A stretch of DNA of 64,000 bases from Lathyrus oleraceus (Eukaryota; Streptophyta; Magnoliopsida; Fabales; Fabaceae), in NCBI RefSeq assembly GCF_024323335.1, contig NC_066584.1, positions 271,971,618 to 272,035,617 on the forward strand, written 5' to 3'. Of the stretch, positions 34,191 through 46,550 are shown in pieces. Positions within the stretch are counted from its first letter, which is position 1, and every line of letters starts with the position of its first letter. The translations under genes were made by a program, and so were the position numbers. The notes below the pieces were generated by a model, which did no database searches, was not told the origin of the DNA, and worked only from the letters and a program-made list of their open reading frames with translations.

Positions 34191-37100
34191 CTGGGATGCC
34201 TTACATTAAAGTTCGAACTTGAGGCCTTGAGATCCACAGTGTTATAGAAATTAGTCCTATCAAGTGATCAAAGAACTTTTGATCACTTGAATAAACTATG
34301 GGATTATACACCAATCAAATGATTTAGTTAATCAAAATTTATTTTGATCAACTTGAATCAAAGGGATTGAATTAGTGGTTAATTATATACAACCTAATCT
34401 AAAGGTCAAATGAGATGTACAAATCCTACACTAAGAGGTCATGCATCATTAGGATCAAATTAATCATCCATCAAATATCACATGAAAAACCACTATAAAT
34501 GATCAATTAATCTAAGTCAAGCCCTAAGCTAAGGGAACATGAAATTCTATGACTAAACCCTAGGGTTAAAATAGTCTATTTACATGGGAAATCAATTAGG
34601 GAATAAAATATAGAATTAAATCTAATTAAAATTAATTATTATAATTATCTCTAATCAAGATTAAAATTCTAATTCTAATTAATTTCTAAAAATGTTAATA
34701 CTAATTAATATCCTAATTAACCTAATTAACAACAATTAGTCAAGGCAAAAAAAATTAATAAAATGCTTAAAACAAAAAAGAAATGGGCGTATGGGCCCAA
34801 TTGCAAGCCCATAATTAGTTCAGCTGGCTTGTATGGGGGTACAGAGCTGAGGAAGAGGTGTAGGAAGCAATAATTTGGGCCAAAAAGCCCAAAGATCCTA
34901 AACAAGGTTGAAGGGACAGAAAAATGAGTGGAATGTGACTCATCCAGCCATGCGTGCAAATGGATTAAGTGAGTCATCACTCAAAAGCACTTGATTCACG
35001 TGTTAAAAGAGAAACATAGTAAAGATCCAAACACGTCTCTTCTTCTTAACCTCGTTCACCTCCGTCACGCCGGAGGTCGTCTCCGGCGGCGGAGGCACCT
35101 CCATAACCACGATTATACACATCACATAAACCAGTTTTCTCCCTTGAATCCAAAAATACAATTATCTATGTCTAATTATCTTAAATGCACGAATCGAAAC
35201 GAAGAAGGGAAGAACCCTATGCGCTCCAATGGAAATTAAATCATGCTCGTTTAGAGTCAAAGCCCTAGAGGTTAGGGCTTTGACTCCCTTAACCTAAAGC
35301 TACATGGTAGTAACCTCTACATTGCAAAATGATGAAGAAAAGGAATGAAGACTCACCAGAATGACACAGGTGTCGGGTATGAGATCCTTTTCTCTTGAAT
35401 TCTTTATTCCTCCTTCTACTTCTTCTCAATCCTTCCATGAGCTTCTGTTTTGTGTGTGAATGAATGTGAGGGAGAGAACTGATAATCTCTGAGAAATATT
35501 GTTTTGCAGAGTGATGAAAAAGATGGTGAGAAGAATGGTGAGAAGTGAATGATTGAGAATTCGTCAATCCTCTAAAATGAATCGTTGATCTAACTCTATT
35601 AAATGATTGAAGTGAAAGGTTGTTGTAAGTTAGATCACAAAGTTTGTTTTCGGTTATGATTCAATTAACTTAGTTAGTTGGATTTGGATGAGGTTAGTTA
35701 GTGGATTCGATTCAGTTAAGTGAAATGTGAAATGTTAAAAAACTGTTAGTCACAAGTTAGTTCAGTTAGTGGTGAAACTCGAATTCTGTTAGGTGGAACT
35801 GTTTGGACTATTAGGTGAAGGTTAGTTGGTGTTTGACAGTTAGTGTGATTTAATTAGTTAGTGAGGTTAAAAGGAAATGTTAAGTTAATAATTCAGTTGA
35901 TGTGATGTAAATTGTTGGATGGAGTTGCCTTGCTCAATCTTATGAATGATGTCAAATTGTTGTTAAGGAAAAATGTGTTATTGTATGTTATGTCAAATGT
36001 GCAGCTCGATGCATATCTACTGGTTTTCTTAAACTGCTATTGCTGAAAGTGAATGTTTGATATTATTTTCCTTCCCTTGTTGATTTTGCTTGAGTTCCAA
36101 TTGCCTTTATTTTCTTCTACTAGACTTTGATGTATGTAAAATATTATTGATTTTGATGATTGCAGGCTAATTGAATTATTGTTGCATTGACCTTTTGCTA
36201 GGTGTAAGACCCCAATTTTGACCCTAAGATCCCTCATGCTATTCTCATCATATGCATTAGCATTGAGATCACAACTTGGCATCCTCCTTACCCCTCATTC
36301 ATTGGATTTGCATTGGGAGAGATCACCAAGCACTATTTGATTATATCATACTTTGTATCTTTATCATTTTACTAACCAAAATACCAAAAGTATGTCTTTG
36401 TATTTGTCTAACTCTTTTGTAGGTAGTGCACATGCTCAACTTTGATTCATCAAGCTCATATATAGGGTTTAAGACCCTCATTCCAAGGAGCTCAATCAAG
36501 AAGAGGTTTACTATGGCTCTAAGTAACATATATGAATCCCCATGGTCTTCACATGTTATTTGATCAAGAAATCATCAAGAGTTTGGAATTGGTTTGCCTT
36601 GGAAACCCTAATTCATCTGGGTATCTTGTGTAACTTCTTCAACAAGCTTCTTCACCAATTGATCAATTATTTCAAGGTATACTTCAAATTCCATCATCAT
36701 ACACATATATGATCTCCCATGAGTCCCAAAGGTCAAGATAATTTTAAGTTAGCAAGTTGGTTGATGGTGGTTGACCAGAGGAATTCATCTGATCAAAATT
36801 GGGTTCCCTAGACCCTATCTCATACACTTTTTGTCATATCTAAATGATTCCAAGAGAAAAGTTACTCTAAATGACATTACAAACAACTTTTCATGTTTAG
36901 GTCTAGAGCTAGTTTTTCTTGGAAAGTCATTTTTTTATGGTGAAAGATTATAGGTCATTTTGTCTAAACCCTTATTTGGAGGTCAATTTCCCAAGACCAT
37001 AACTTGCTGAATATTTATGAGATGAAAGATTTCTTAGTTTCACAATAAAATTCAATATGTCTACTTCAACTTTTATGTTTTTAGGAAGATCGAATTCAAC

Positions 37101-37722
37101 TTTTATGTGCATATGATAAGAGGATACATTATAGGTCATTTTGGACCAATGCCATTGAACACGTGATTTTCCTCAACTTCAAAAATGCATAAATCCTTCA
37201 TATTAAATCCAAATAAGGTCAAATTTATGACCATTTTGAATCACTTTGAGAGAGCTACAACTTTTATGAAGGAACGTTTTTCATTTGAGGCTCACATAAA
37301 AAGTTAACTAAGGTGGAATAAGTGAACATATGGCTTGACACTTAAGAATTATTTTTGACATGTTTGATTTTCCCAACTTCCACCTCAAAATTCATCATGA
37401 TCCAAGCTTCAAATGAAAAAGTGTCCAACACGAAATTTGTTCCTCTTGATCTAACCTTTCCAAAAAGTTCAATTTCATCCATTTTGGACAAGATTTGAAT
37501 GGGTTGCACATGACTTGAACATTAGATTATCATTTGGCAAGATTGAACTTGAAACTTCCATACATCATTGCCTAGCATTCCAACATGATCTCAGCATTGC
37601 TTGTACTCAATTATGGATTAGAATAAGTGATTTCATGGGCCTGTGCATGCCCATGCACCCATGCAATATACATTTCTATTTTTAGAATTCCATTTCAAGT
37701 GTGCAAATATCAATCCATTTGG

Positions 37723-37732
37723 CTATAAATAG
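37723..37732 (+). promoter_or_regulatory. TATA box in LTR-B
   Basis: CTATAAATAGAG within TTTGGCTATAAATAGAGCCC, a consensus plant core promoter. Position about 1.5 kb into the LTR, followed by a transcribed-leader-like stretch. Confidence 0.6.
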
Positions 37733-40700
37733 AGCCCTCTATGCTTAGAAATGAGGACCTTGTGCGCCAGCTTTGAATCCATACCTTCAAACCCTCTCAT
37801 TTAAAAGGATAACCTTGATAATTTCCTTTGGAAATTGAGTTTGAATCTCACTATTTTGAGATTCGAAACACCAAGAGTCCTGAGCTTTTCATCCATTCAA
37901 TTCTACTCCTTCAAGTGTCTTGAACAAGATCAAGAGCAAGCAAGAGCAAGATCAATCAAGCACAAACCTGCATTGAAGGTATTTTCCAGAATTTTTCTTT
38001 TCTTCGATTCTCACTTAATTCTCCATAATTCTCTTGGATCCTTGGTTGTTTGAAGTCCTACCAATGTAGGCAACAAGATTGAGTTGCTTTGAGGTCAAAT
38101 CGAAGCAACTCAGATTGTGCACCTCAAATTTCAACTTCTTGTATCTCTCAATATACTTGGAGTTAGGTTAGATTGAGGCCAGATTCGAGCTCAGAGGTAT
38201 TTTTACTTTAAATTCATGCCCTTATTTTTTATTTTGGTGATGGTTGTGAGTGAACCAGTCCGATGAAACTCACCGGAGAAGGAGACCGGAGCTTTGGCTC
38301 CGGTGATGTGTTGTCACTCATCAGAATCACTTGATCAATTTGAAATGTTTTAATCACGCGCGTTGAAACTGATTATCACTTGTGTTGCACGCTGACTCGG
38401 GACCATGGTGGAATACGCCCTAGCAGCCATTTGATCTGCCACCTCAATTAATGAGGGAGATCAAGTGGTCCACGCTTTTTCTTATTTTCTGATTTTCTTT
38501 TTATTTGGTTTATTTTCATTAATTCATATTAATTTCAATATTGATCCAAAAAATATGAGAGTTTCGCCAATTTTTTTAAAAATAAATTCCTCTTTCATTT
38601 TCTGATTTAAAATTATTTTTTGGATCATTATTAATATTTTTCATGATTTAATTGATTTTTTGAATATTTTTAATGGTTTAAAAATATTTTTAAGTTTCCA
38701 AAAATTCTGAATTTTTTTCTCCAAGGTCCTTTGACCTTGTTTGACCTATGATAAATCTCATGGCCATTTATTTGGTGTTTTGATGAGGCTTTAGGATTTT
38801 GACAAACCATAATTTAATTTAATGTATTATTTAATTGATTTTAATTGTTTAAATGCAAAATAAATTGTGTTGAGCTTCTAATCTTGACTTGTTGAGTTTG
38901 ACTTGTGTTGTTGGGCCTTGGTCAAGGTTGATTTGACTTTGTTGAGTTAAAATCATTCGATTTAGGGGATTAATGAAATGTAAATTTCATCTCCCAAAAT
39001 GAATGAATGATTTTAATTTGATAAAATCCCTTCTTTGACCAATTTGTGTTGATTCCATTTCCCCTCCCCCTTCATCTTGATCCCATTCTCTTTTCATTCA
39101 TGTCATGGACCTATGATATCTCTACATCCTAAGGCTAGTTGATTGAAAAATCAACATGAGTGTGGATGAGATTAGGTCCACTCTTTTGCATATTCTTTTT
39201 AAGTGTGGTATGTTTTAGGAGAATGGTTCATAATACCATGTCTCTAACATGCATTGACACTAAAATTTCTATTGCCCGACCTCAAATAGTTGTGACTTCT
39301 ACATAAGTCCAATTACGATTGCTTAACATAGCGCTAAATTGTTCACACAAAAGGCATAACATTCTAGTAAGTGAGATTGTAAGTCTCCCCTCTTTCATGG
39401 TATTGTGTGGAAACTTGGCCTTTTTTCCTTCCTTTGGAAGATGTCTTGGTTCAAAGATCCATGCTTGTGACAAGTGGGTTGAGTGTTCTCCAAAGAATGA
39501 CTTAAACAAAACAAAAGCAAAAGCAATACTAACTTCTAATCAATTAACAACTAACATTTAATTTCAAGCCATTTACTTTTATGCACTTAAATTTTAAGCC
39601 TTTATTCATTTGCCATTATTCATACCATTTAACTTGTTTACTTTAATGTCATTTTCACTTTGCTCATTTGAGCCATATCTTGGATTATTTTGTGATTGTA
39701 TATATTTGTTTGTGTTTGTAGTCTTTTGACTTTAATGTACATAATAACAACAAAAACCCTAAAAGACATTTTTGTGTGGACTGTTGGTTTGCTCTGAGAC
39801 ATTGGACTTAGAATTAGGCAACACTCCCTATGCAAAAGGGCTTGGCCAATACCAACTTTCATGAAACCAAGTTCTTGTGATTTGAAACTTCATCTGAAGC
39901 AAGTATTGTGATCCTATTTGAGTTCATCTACTACATGATCTTTTAGAGTTGTTACTTTGAACCTGTGTCTAATGCTTATCTTTGAAGTCATCTGATACAT
40001 GGAAGATTATGAAGAAGATCATGGAGTTGCTAAGCTTGGATGTGGCTATCTTTATTTGATGCATTGCTCTTCATCTTACTATTTGTGTATTGATATTGCT
40101 TGATTCTAAAGTCCAAGGGAAATTTGGGTTTCTATATGACATTCGTGTCTATTGGATTGCAGCTCATTGGTCAGATCTTTTCAACTCTTAACTTTTAAAT
40201 TTGTGCTTAGGATTAGTCTCTTCATCTCTTCCAATTTCTTTAATTTCAAATATCTCCCTCTTTTTAAAATCTTCTTTGATTGTGTTTGTTTTCTAAACTT
40301 AGACCATTTTGCAAATTAGAAACTTTGGCCTTATGCCATTGTATTTTTAAACTCTTTTCTCAATCAAACTTGTAAATGAACTTAATCATAATTGACTTAA
40401 AATTTCAAAAGCCAAAAAGGACTAACATTCATTTAAACCCTTTTTAGGTCTCTTGTGCCTTTGTTAAACTTAAATTTTTGTTAAAAGTAATGCACTCACT
40501 TTGAAATTGTTCCCACGAACTACGAGGTTTTGATCCCTCATTTTATGTTGGTACATAGGCACAAGTCCGAAGCTCTTGTCAAACACAAAAAATATAATTA
40601 ATGAATTCTTTTCTCATCTCTCCACTCTATTTATTGCAAACATCTTTTGTACAAAAATACATATGCACACAAAAAAGGGCTCCCTAGGTGTACCTAGAAC

Positions 40701-40847
40701 ACTTTGGATGCCTAACACCTTCTCTTTGTGTAACCAACCCCCTTACCTGTAATCTCTGGCATTACATTAGTTTTGATTTGAAAACTTCTTATCTTTTGGG
40801 TTTTGTTCGTACTTTTCCCTTTTCCCTTGGAAAAAATAAAAGCGTGG

Positions 40848-40859
40848 TGGCGACTCTGG
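40848..40859 (+). other. tRNA-Arg-complementary motif inside LTR-B end
   Basis: TGGCGACTCTGG, preceded by AAGCGTGG. The first 11 bases match the complement of a tRNA-Arg 3' end including CCA. It lies 55 bp inside the LTR end defined by the target duplication. Confidence 0.5.
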
Positions 40860-40918
40860 TTTATTTGACGTTTAGCTTATCCATAGCTTAATGGTCATAA
40901 ATTTACCGCTACATTAGG

Positions 40919-42331
40919 TCTGTGTTCAATTGATGCGGGCAGGATCATGTATGGTTCATGTTGTAGAATGGTTTCCTGCAGATTTATGAGGTTTGTCATA
41001 TATATTTGGTGCATGTTGCTTTCAGGATGTTGGATAGTAGGCAATGCTATTGCATGTAATATTTGGTTATTGTTGGTGTAGGCTTGGCAATGTATGATAA
41101 AATGTTAGATATGTATTGGATTCGTTTGCATTGCTATAATTTTGTTCTTGGAATGAAAAGGTTTAGGTTATGTATAGGTTAAGTCATTTGGTCATCGTTG
41201 TATTGAAATGGACATGTATTGAAAATGGCCTATGGACATAGTTTATGTATTGAAAATGAACATGTATTGAAATTGTTATATGATCATAGTTTGAAATGGA
41301 CATGGTTTGAATTCCTTTTTATAGGTGATGAACAAATGCCAAGATGATTTTGAAGCAGGAGCAAAGGGGATTAGGGTTTAGGGGATGTAGAAATGATGAG
41401 TTGACTTTGGTCAACTAGTTGACCAAAAGTTAACTTATGCAAAAAAGTGTATTTCTTTGTAATTTGTTTCCTCAATGCAATGTATGGACTATACAATGAA
41501 CGAAATGTATTTCTTTGGTTAAAAATGAAAGTTCAAATGATACAATGAACCTCTTGGATTGAATTGGCCATTTCCCTAATTTAATGCAGCCAATTGAAAA
41601 CAAATGACTTACATGAATGAATGACATTGGGGGTCAATGATCATGACATGACTTAACCAAAATAGATAATGAGGTCTTGGACCATTTGAATTTAAATTGA
41701 ACCTTGACATACCATGGAAACAATGAATTACATGAGCATGGAATGAAACTTAGATCAATTGATGACAATGAAAACCAATTGATGAAATGTGACTTGGATC
41801 TAATGAGACCATGAAAACCAATGGATAAATGGAACGTGAATGAAATACATACCTTGGATCAATCCTATAGAAAGCCATGCACTAGGGTTTATCTAGGTTA
41901 AGAATACAATGGGCAAGCAATAACCAAGAATCTCAAATCAAGAAGTGAGTAACTAACACAAGTATCGCACCAATGCCATGAACCATAATTAGGGTTTCCT
42001 CCCCCTCAAAGCAAGCCACAAGGTTCACAAACCTCAAGATTAAGGATTAGGGTTTGCATGCATAAATGAATATCATGGTATAGAGTTCAATAATCAAGGC
42101 CCCAAAGGATCAAGAAATTAAGGTTTCATTCCACATGATGAGCAATACCACAATCTTCAAGCAAAACCCGAATTTTCATTAACCATAAACATTGAATCTA
42201 TGATGATTATTAGGAAGTGTTAATCATGAGGGAATGATGCACATTAATGAAGCATGCGTGAGTATATATGAATCTCAAGTTATAGGTTAGATGAAAAGTG
42301 AAAATGGGAGGGTAAATTTTAGGGTATGACA
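40919..42331 (-). mobile_element. LTR-A, 5' part (minus strand)
   Basis: On the minus strand LTR-A starts TGTCATACCCTAAAATTTAC at 42331 and runs leftward to the LTR-B insertion. No gene. It contains a perfect 22-bp palindrome at 41406-41427. Confidence 0.55.
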
Positions 42332-43745
42332 ACATGAGCTTTCATATGTGCATCTAAACCCTAATTTTGGGGTCCTTGTGTTGGGATGTGTTTGTAGAGC
42401 TTAATGCTTAGTTTGAAGACTTTGATTAAGGGGGTGCATCATGAAACCCTAATCATGGGTGCTTGATCTTGTGTGACATTTTGAGTTGAATTTTGACCAT
42501 GAGATTGACTAAAACTCTAGCTCATTGGGAAGAAGTTCTTGACCATCTCATCATGCATCATGTTATGCATTAAACTTGCTTTGTGCATGAGAATCATCCA
42601 TTTGACCTACATGCATCTATGCTTGGGATTTCATCTGCTTCAAGGTTTGTTCAAGCATCCATCCAGATGGTGTTTTCACGATCATGGATCTTAAGTCTTT
42701 GATTCATGGTTATTGCTTCTAAGCATATGGAACTTTCAAGATTCATTGGTCTTTGGTCCATTATTTTTCATTTGTTCCCTTTGAGATTCATAAGGCATTA
42801 TAGGTCATTAACTATTGATTCTTCTATGTACATTGGCCCTTTTGATCAATTACATTCATTTTGCTTGGTAAGTTTTGAACAAGTTATTGTTTCATTTAAG
42901 TTCAAAATCAAGTTTCATTTAATTCAAAATCCTATTTACACTACAAGTCTATTACACAAGTCCATTTACATCAAATAATACAAAACCCTAGTTTCTAACC
43001 CACAATGGATTTTGGTCCACTATTGGCTTTTTGGTCAACTAGTTGACCAAAGTCAACCATCCATTCCTAAGTCCATATTATCCTGACCTTGGTATCCTTG
43101 ATCATGTCCATTCTCCATGACATTTGGTTCAATTCATTTCATTGTTAACAAGTCATCATAATTCATTTGTTATTTTTATCACTCACTTTTTAAGTAAACC
43201 TGAGCCTAACATTGTCTTATTTCTCATCCAATTCAAATCCATAACCATTAATCCATTCAATTCAAAATTCAATCCACCTTTTAACTTGTAATTCAATTAC
43301 CCTAACCATTCAACATTCAATTACAGTTTCCATTAAACCATTAAATTCAATACACATTCAAACCATCTCCATAAATAACTTTCCAATACCATTCAATTCC
43401 CTAAATCATTCTATTAAATTCCAGAAGACCATGAAAATTCTATTCCATACAAATTCAACTCAATAACATTCATTCAATACAAAATTCATTACATGATCCC
43501 ATTCACACATTAAGAAGTCCTGCAAGTAGTTCAACATAATCCAACCATCAATTCAAAATCTAAATTCCTAAGTCAGCTGCAACATCTTCCAAGCAATAGC
43601 TCGTGACAAGAAACTCAGCAAAACGCATGACCCACACTTAGCCATGTACATCAATGCATTCAACCGGCAAAACTCAACCAACATAATGCACCAAGTCAGA
43701 TTCGTTTCCAATTCCTAGTTTGTTTGGAATCATGACACTTCATTG
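42332..43745 (+). mobile_element. Ogre-like LTR fragment, plus strand (far side of the nest)
   Basis: Begins ACATGAGCTTTCAT and shares about 60 bp with 7541-7600, then continues with LTR-like, low-GC, CATTCAATTC-rich sequence. It holds the same 22-bp palindrome (43030-43051) as 41406-41427, placed in the mirrored position relative to the 42331 junction. No LTR end could be found, and its right limit near 43745 is approximate. No gene. Confidence 0.45.
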
Positions 43746-46363
43746 TTTTTCTATTCTTGAATTTAGACCTCTTATTTTCAGAACGCGTTTCTCTTTGTTC
43801 TACCCACAATCTTAGTCGTCTTTGCATACAAACCTTCACCCTTAGTTCCTTTCTTTATATTATGCCTTCTTTGAGAATGATACAAGAGTACAACAATAAT
43901 TACATTAAGGAAGATAATGTAATTCCGGTAGGTAAGAGTGGTCCTTAAGTGATCCTAAGTATTAGTAACAAGAAAAATAGTATAGCTGCATTGTGTTATT
44001 CATATACCTTCAACCCGACCCTTACCAGATAAGCCATTATGATGGTTTTATTTGTACTAGTATATATAAGTCTCTTATTGGTTTTATTTGTGCAACTCAT
44101 AGATAGTAACTTAAAAACTAAAATTAAATTGCTTAAAATAGAATTTGGAGATGTTCTACCAAATTTTATAACAGAAATTAATCACTATTTTTCATCGTAG
44201 ATATTTCATGTCTTTGTTAACAAATAAAAGAAATGTCTCTATTTGTACTTAATCATATCGTTTCTCAAAAAAGTAATGAGAAAATAAAGTTTGTTTGCCA
44301 TTTAGAAAGGAAACAGTTTTGTCCATTAAAATAAAAGGGAGAGACATTTCTTTCTGTCTTAAAATAAAAGCTGACAATTATGGCGATACTTTACAGGTTA
44401 TAAGAGAGTCTTTCGAAAATTATAGATAGATAACTAACTTTTTAAATTTTAATATCTAACTAATCATATTTTCAGTATATTTATATGAGATTAATTGTTA
44501 TAAATTGGCAATGTAAATTTGTTTACATTGTTAATACATCACAATCATCCGTTTGTGTTACTTTATATGTGATTGTAATAAAAGTCAAATTTCTCTAACA
44601 AATCAATAGTTATAATTAACTGATACACTGTCAGTGCATTTCAATTAAATTTTATTTATATTTGGAAAAAAATATCAATTACATTGAAAATCTCTTCTAT
44701 TTTTTAATTTTTTATCTAATTAAATGTGGATAAATTCAGACTTTTATTTTTTAATTTGTAGAAGTAATTGATAAAAGACTAAAAATATAGGAAACGTCAA
44801 TCCAATTGATTTTTCTTTAATTCATTTTTATTTATTTAAAACATGGATATATTAAGAATTATAGAAGAAAATTGATTAATTTGACATTAAAATTACAAAA
44901 TTTGGTATTTATATAAAATATCTGAGTGTTTTGAACGGGTGAAATAATTACGATGTATCATTTAAAAATTAAAACTAAATTCTAGAAGGCTCTATATAGA
45001 TTCAGGATGTTTAATTGTGTCAAAACAATTAGAAGTACTATTACAATTAGGAGAACTATTATATTTCATATTTATAAAATTTTATTTAATCTATCAGAAT
45101 TTTTAAATATTGTAGTATATTCTGTCTCACATGTTCTTAAATACAGTCTTATATTTAGTAACTATATTATACTAGTAAACTTGAGATCGATTAGAATAAT
45201 ATCTAAATGAGTCTTCATGGAACAATCGACAAGAACAATGAAAGGGTCAATTAATCTGATTTTCTATTCTAATTTACAACAACAACAACTTGCACTAAAT
45301 TTGGTATTGCTTTGGTTACTGTAATCACGATGAAATATTTTATTTTCTTCTGAAGATATTTAATTGCTATTAGGTTTGAAATTACATCACTTAGAGGGAC
45401 CAGATAGCGCACTGGACTTCTCACTGTGATATATTTGTCCTTTTAGTCAATGCTTATAAAGTAAGCTTCCATATCATATCACATTTACATATTCTTGATA
45501 AATTAATAATTAAATAAATTATCACCAATGAATTAAATGCCATTTATGATTAAGACATGCAATTCTTTCCTTACCGTAAGTGTCTCTATATATTGTAATT
45601 GATACGTTCTGTCATGTATCTTTAAAAGAACATCGTCATTTATGAAAAATTTAGCATATTATAGACAATTTAGTTATATACATATTTACACAATATTACT
45701 ATATGATGCCATTGAATAACGATTGTGATTTATTGTTTCATTTTAGAATTTTCTCATTATATTTTTTTATGTATTAATTGATTAGGATTGTTCCTTAAGA
45801 AATATAGTAGTACTTAATTAATAATTTAATCAACAATTAACTAGGCAATCATAAAGTTATTTTATCTCTTCAACGGGACATAAAAATGACACTTGCTTTA
45901 ATAAATATATGTATTGCGGGATAAACATACAAAAGCATTGATAGTTGAGTTTATTGCCGACCTATAAATTACCCTAAAGTAATTTCCACCAACTTTGATT
46001 TACTTAGTAATTACAACAAACTCATCAAGTTTAACTTTCAAATCTCGTGGCCAAATGAAAAACTTTTAAATTTTAATAAATAATATATTGTATTTTCAAC
46101 TATATTATTTAAAATATTATGTATTTAAAAAATCATCCAGAATTTTTAAATGGCGGGGTTAGTATAATTTTTATAATTAAATATGTATATTTTATTTTTG
46201 AAAGTATGTAGTTCAATTTAATGATTTTATTGCTGAAGGATATGGGAAAAAACTTGCATAAATACACAAAACAATGACATGTGTGTTTTTTAAAATAAAA
46301 TAGGTATTTTAATTTATATCTAATTAAATTGAGATTCGAATTATGTGTGATATTCGTATGAAT
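43746..46363. other. AT-rich intergenic stretch; only one MITE recognised
   Basis: Strongly AT-rich with no coding signal and no LTR structure. It contains the MITE at 44487-44652. A Stowaway-like CTGTCTTAAAATAAAAG appears near 44357, but no matching second end was found. Confidence 0.5.
44487..44652. mobile_element. Mutator-like MITE, copy 1 (166 bp)
   Basis: Ends GAGATTAATTGTTATAAATT and, inverted, AAATTTAATTGAAATGCACTG form terminal inverted repeats. A perfect 9-bp duplication, TATTTATAT, flanks it at 44478-44486 and 44653-44661. Nine-base duplications are typical of Mutator-like (MULE) elements. The inner ends carry the CACTGACAGTGTA motif shared with copy 2. Confidence 0.8.
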
Positions 46364-46537
46364 TGTTAGTTATTATTATTAATATTATTATTATATTAAT
46401 TTATAGTATTTTTGTAAACATTGTTCGTCTTTTCTAATATTTAATATTTACACTATGATGTATCCTTTTTTTTTTGTTTATTCTATTGAAATCATAAATA
46501 AAAGGGTATTTTTTTTATCCGTTCACTATTATTAACA
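46364..46537 (+). repeat. 5' LTR of the old copia element (174 bp)
   Basis: TGTTAGTTATTATTATTAAT...CACTATTATTAACA, with TG...CA ends. Matches the 3' LTR once the MITE is removed. Confidence 0.8.
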
Positions 46538-46550
46538 TGGTATCACATAG
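46538..46550 (+). other. Primer binding site of the old copia element
   Basis: TGGTATCACATAG directly after the LTR. The usual copia PBS complementary to initiator tRNA-Met is TGGTATCAGAGC; this copy has diverged in its second half. Confidence 0.75.

Larger units (their letters stand above)
32311..36202 (-). mobile_element. LTR-A, middle part (minus strand)
   Basis: Continues the LTR broken at 8274. It carries no gene. It holds two tandem-repeat blocks (listed separately), a GC-rich patch with CACGCCGGAGG and CCGGCGGCGGAGG near 35070-35095 that resembles the CACCGGAGAAGGAG patch in LTR-B, and a GTTAGTTAGTGG-rich stretch at 35640-35900. Short open frames here are random. It is interrupted at 36203 by LTR-B. 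Confidence 0.55.
36203..40913 (+). mobile_element. LTR-B: solo Ogre-like LTR, plus strand, 4711 bp
   Basis: Starts TGTAAGACCCCAATTTTGAC and ends TTTACCGCTACA, the same termini as the Ogre 3' LTR. It is colinear with that LTR along its length (for example CAAATTAGAAACTTTGGCCT near 40314, and the CCCTAGGTGTACCTAG patch near 40683). No internal region or second LTR is adjacent. The flanking 5-mers CTAGG (36198-36202) and TTAGG (40914-40918) differ at one base, as expected for an older insertion. It probably arose by LTR-LTR recombination inside LTR-A. Confidence 0.8.

Noticed and set aside
40848..40859. Functional PBS following LTR-B
   Set aside because: The near-matching target duplication (CTAGG/TTAGG) puts the LTR end 55 bp further on, so the motif is inside the LTR.
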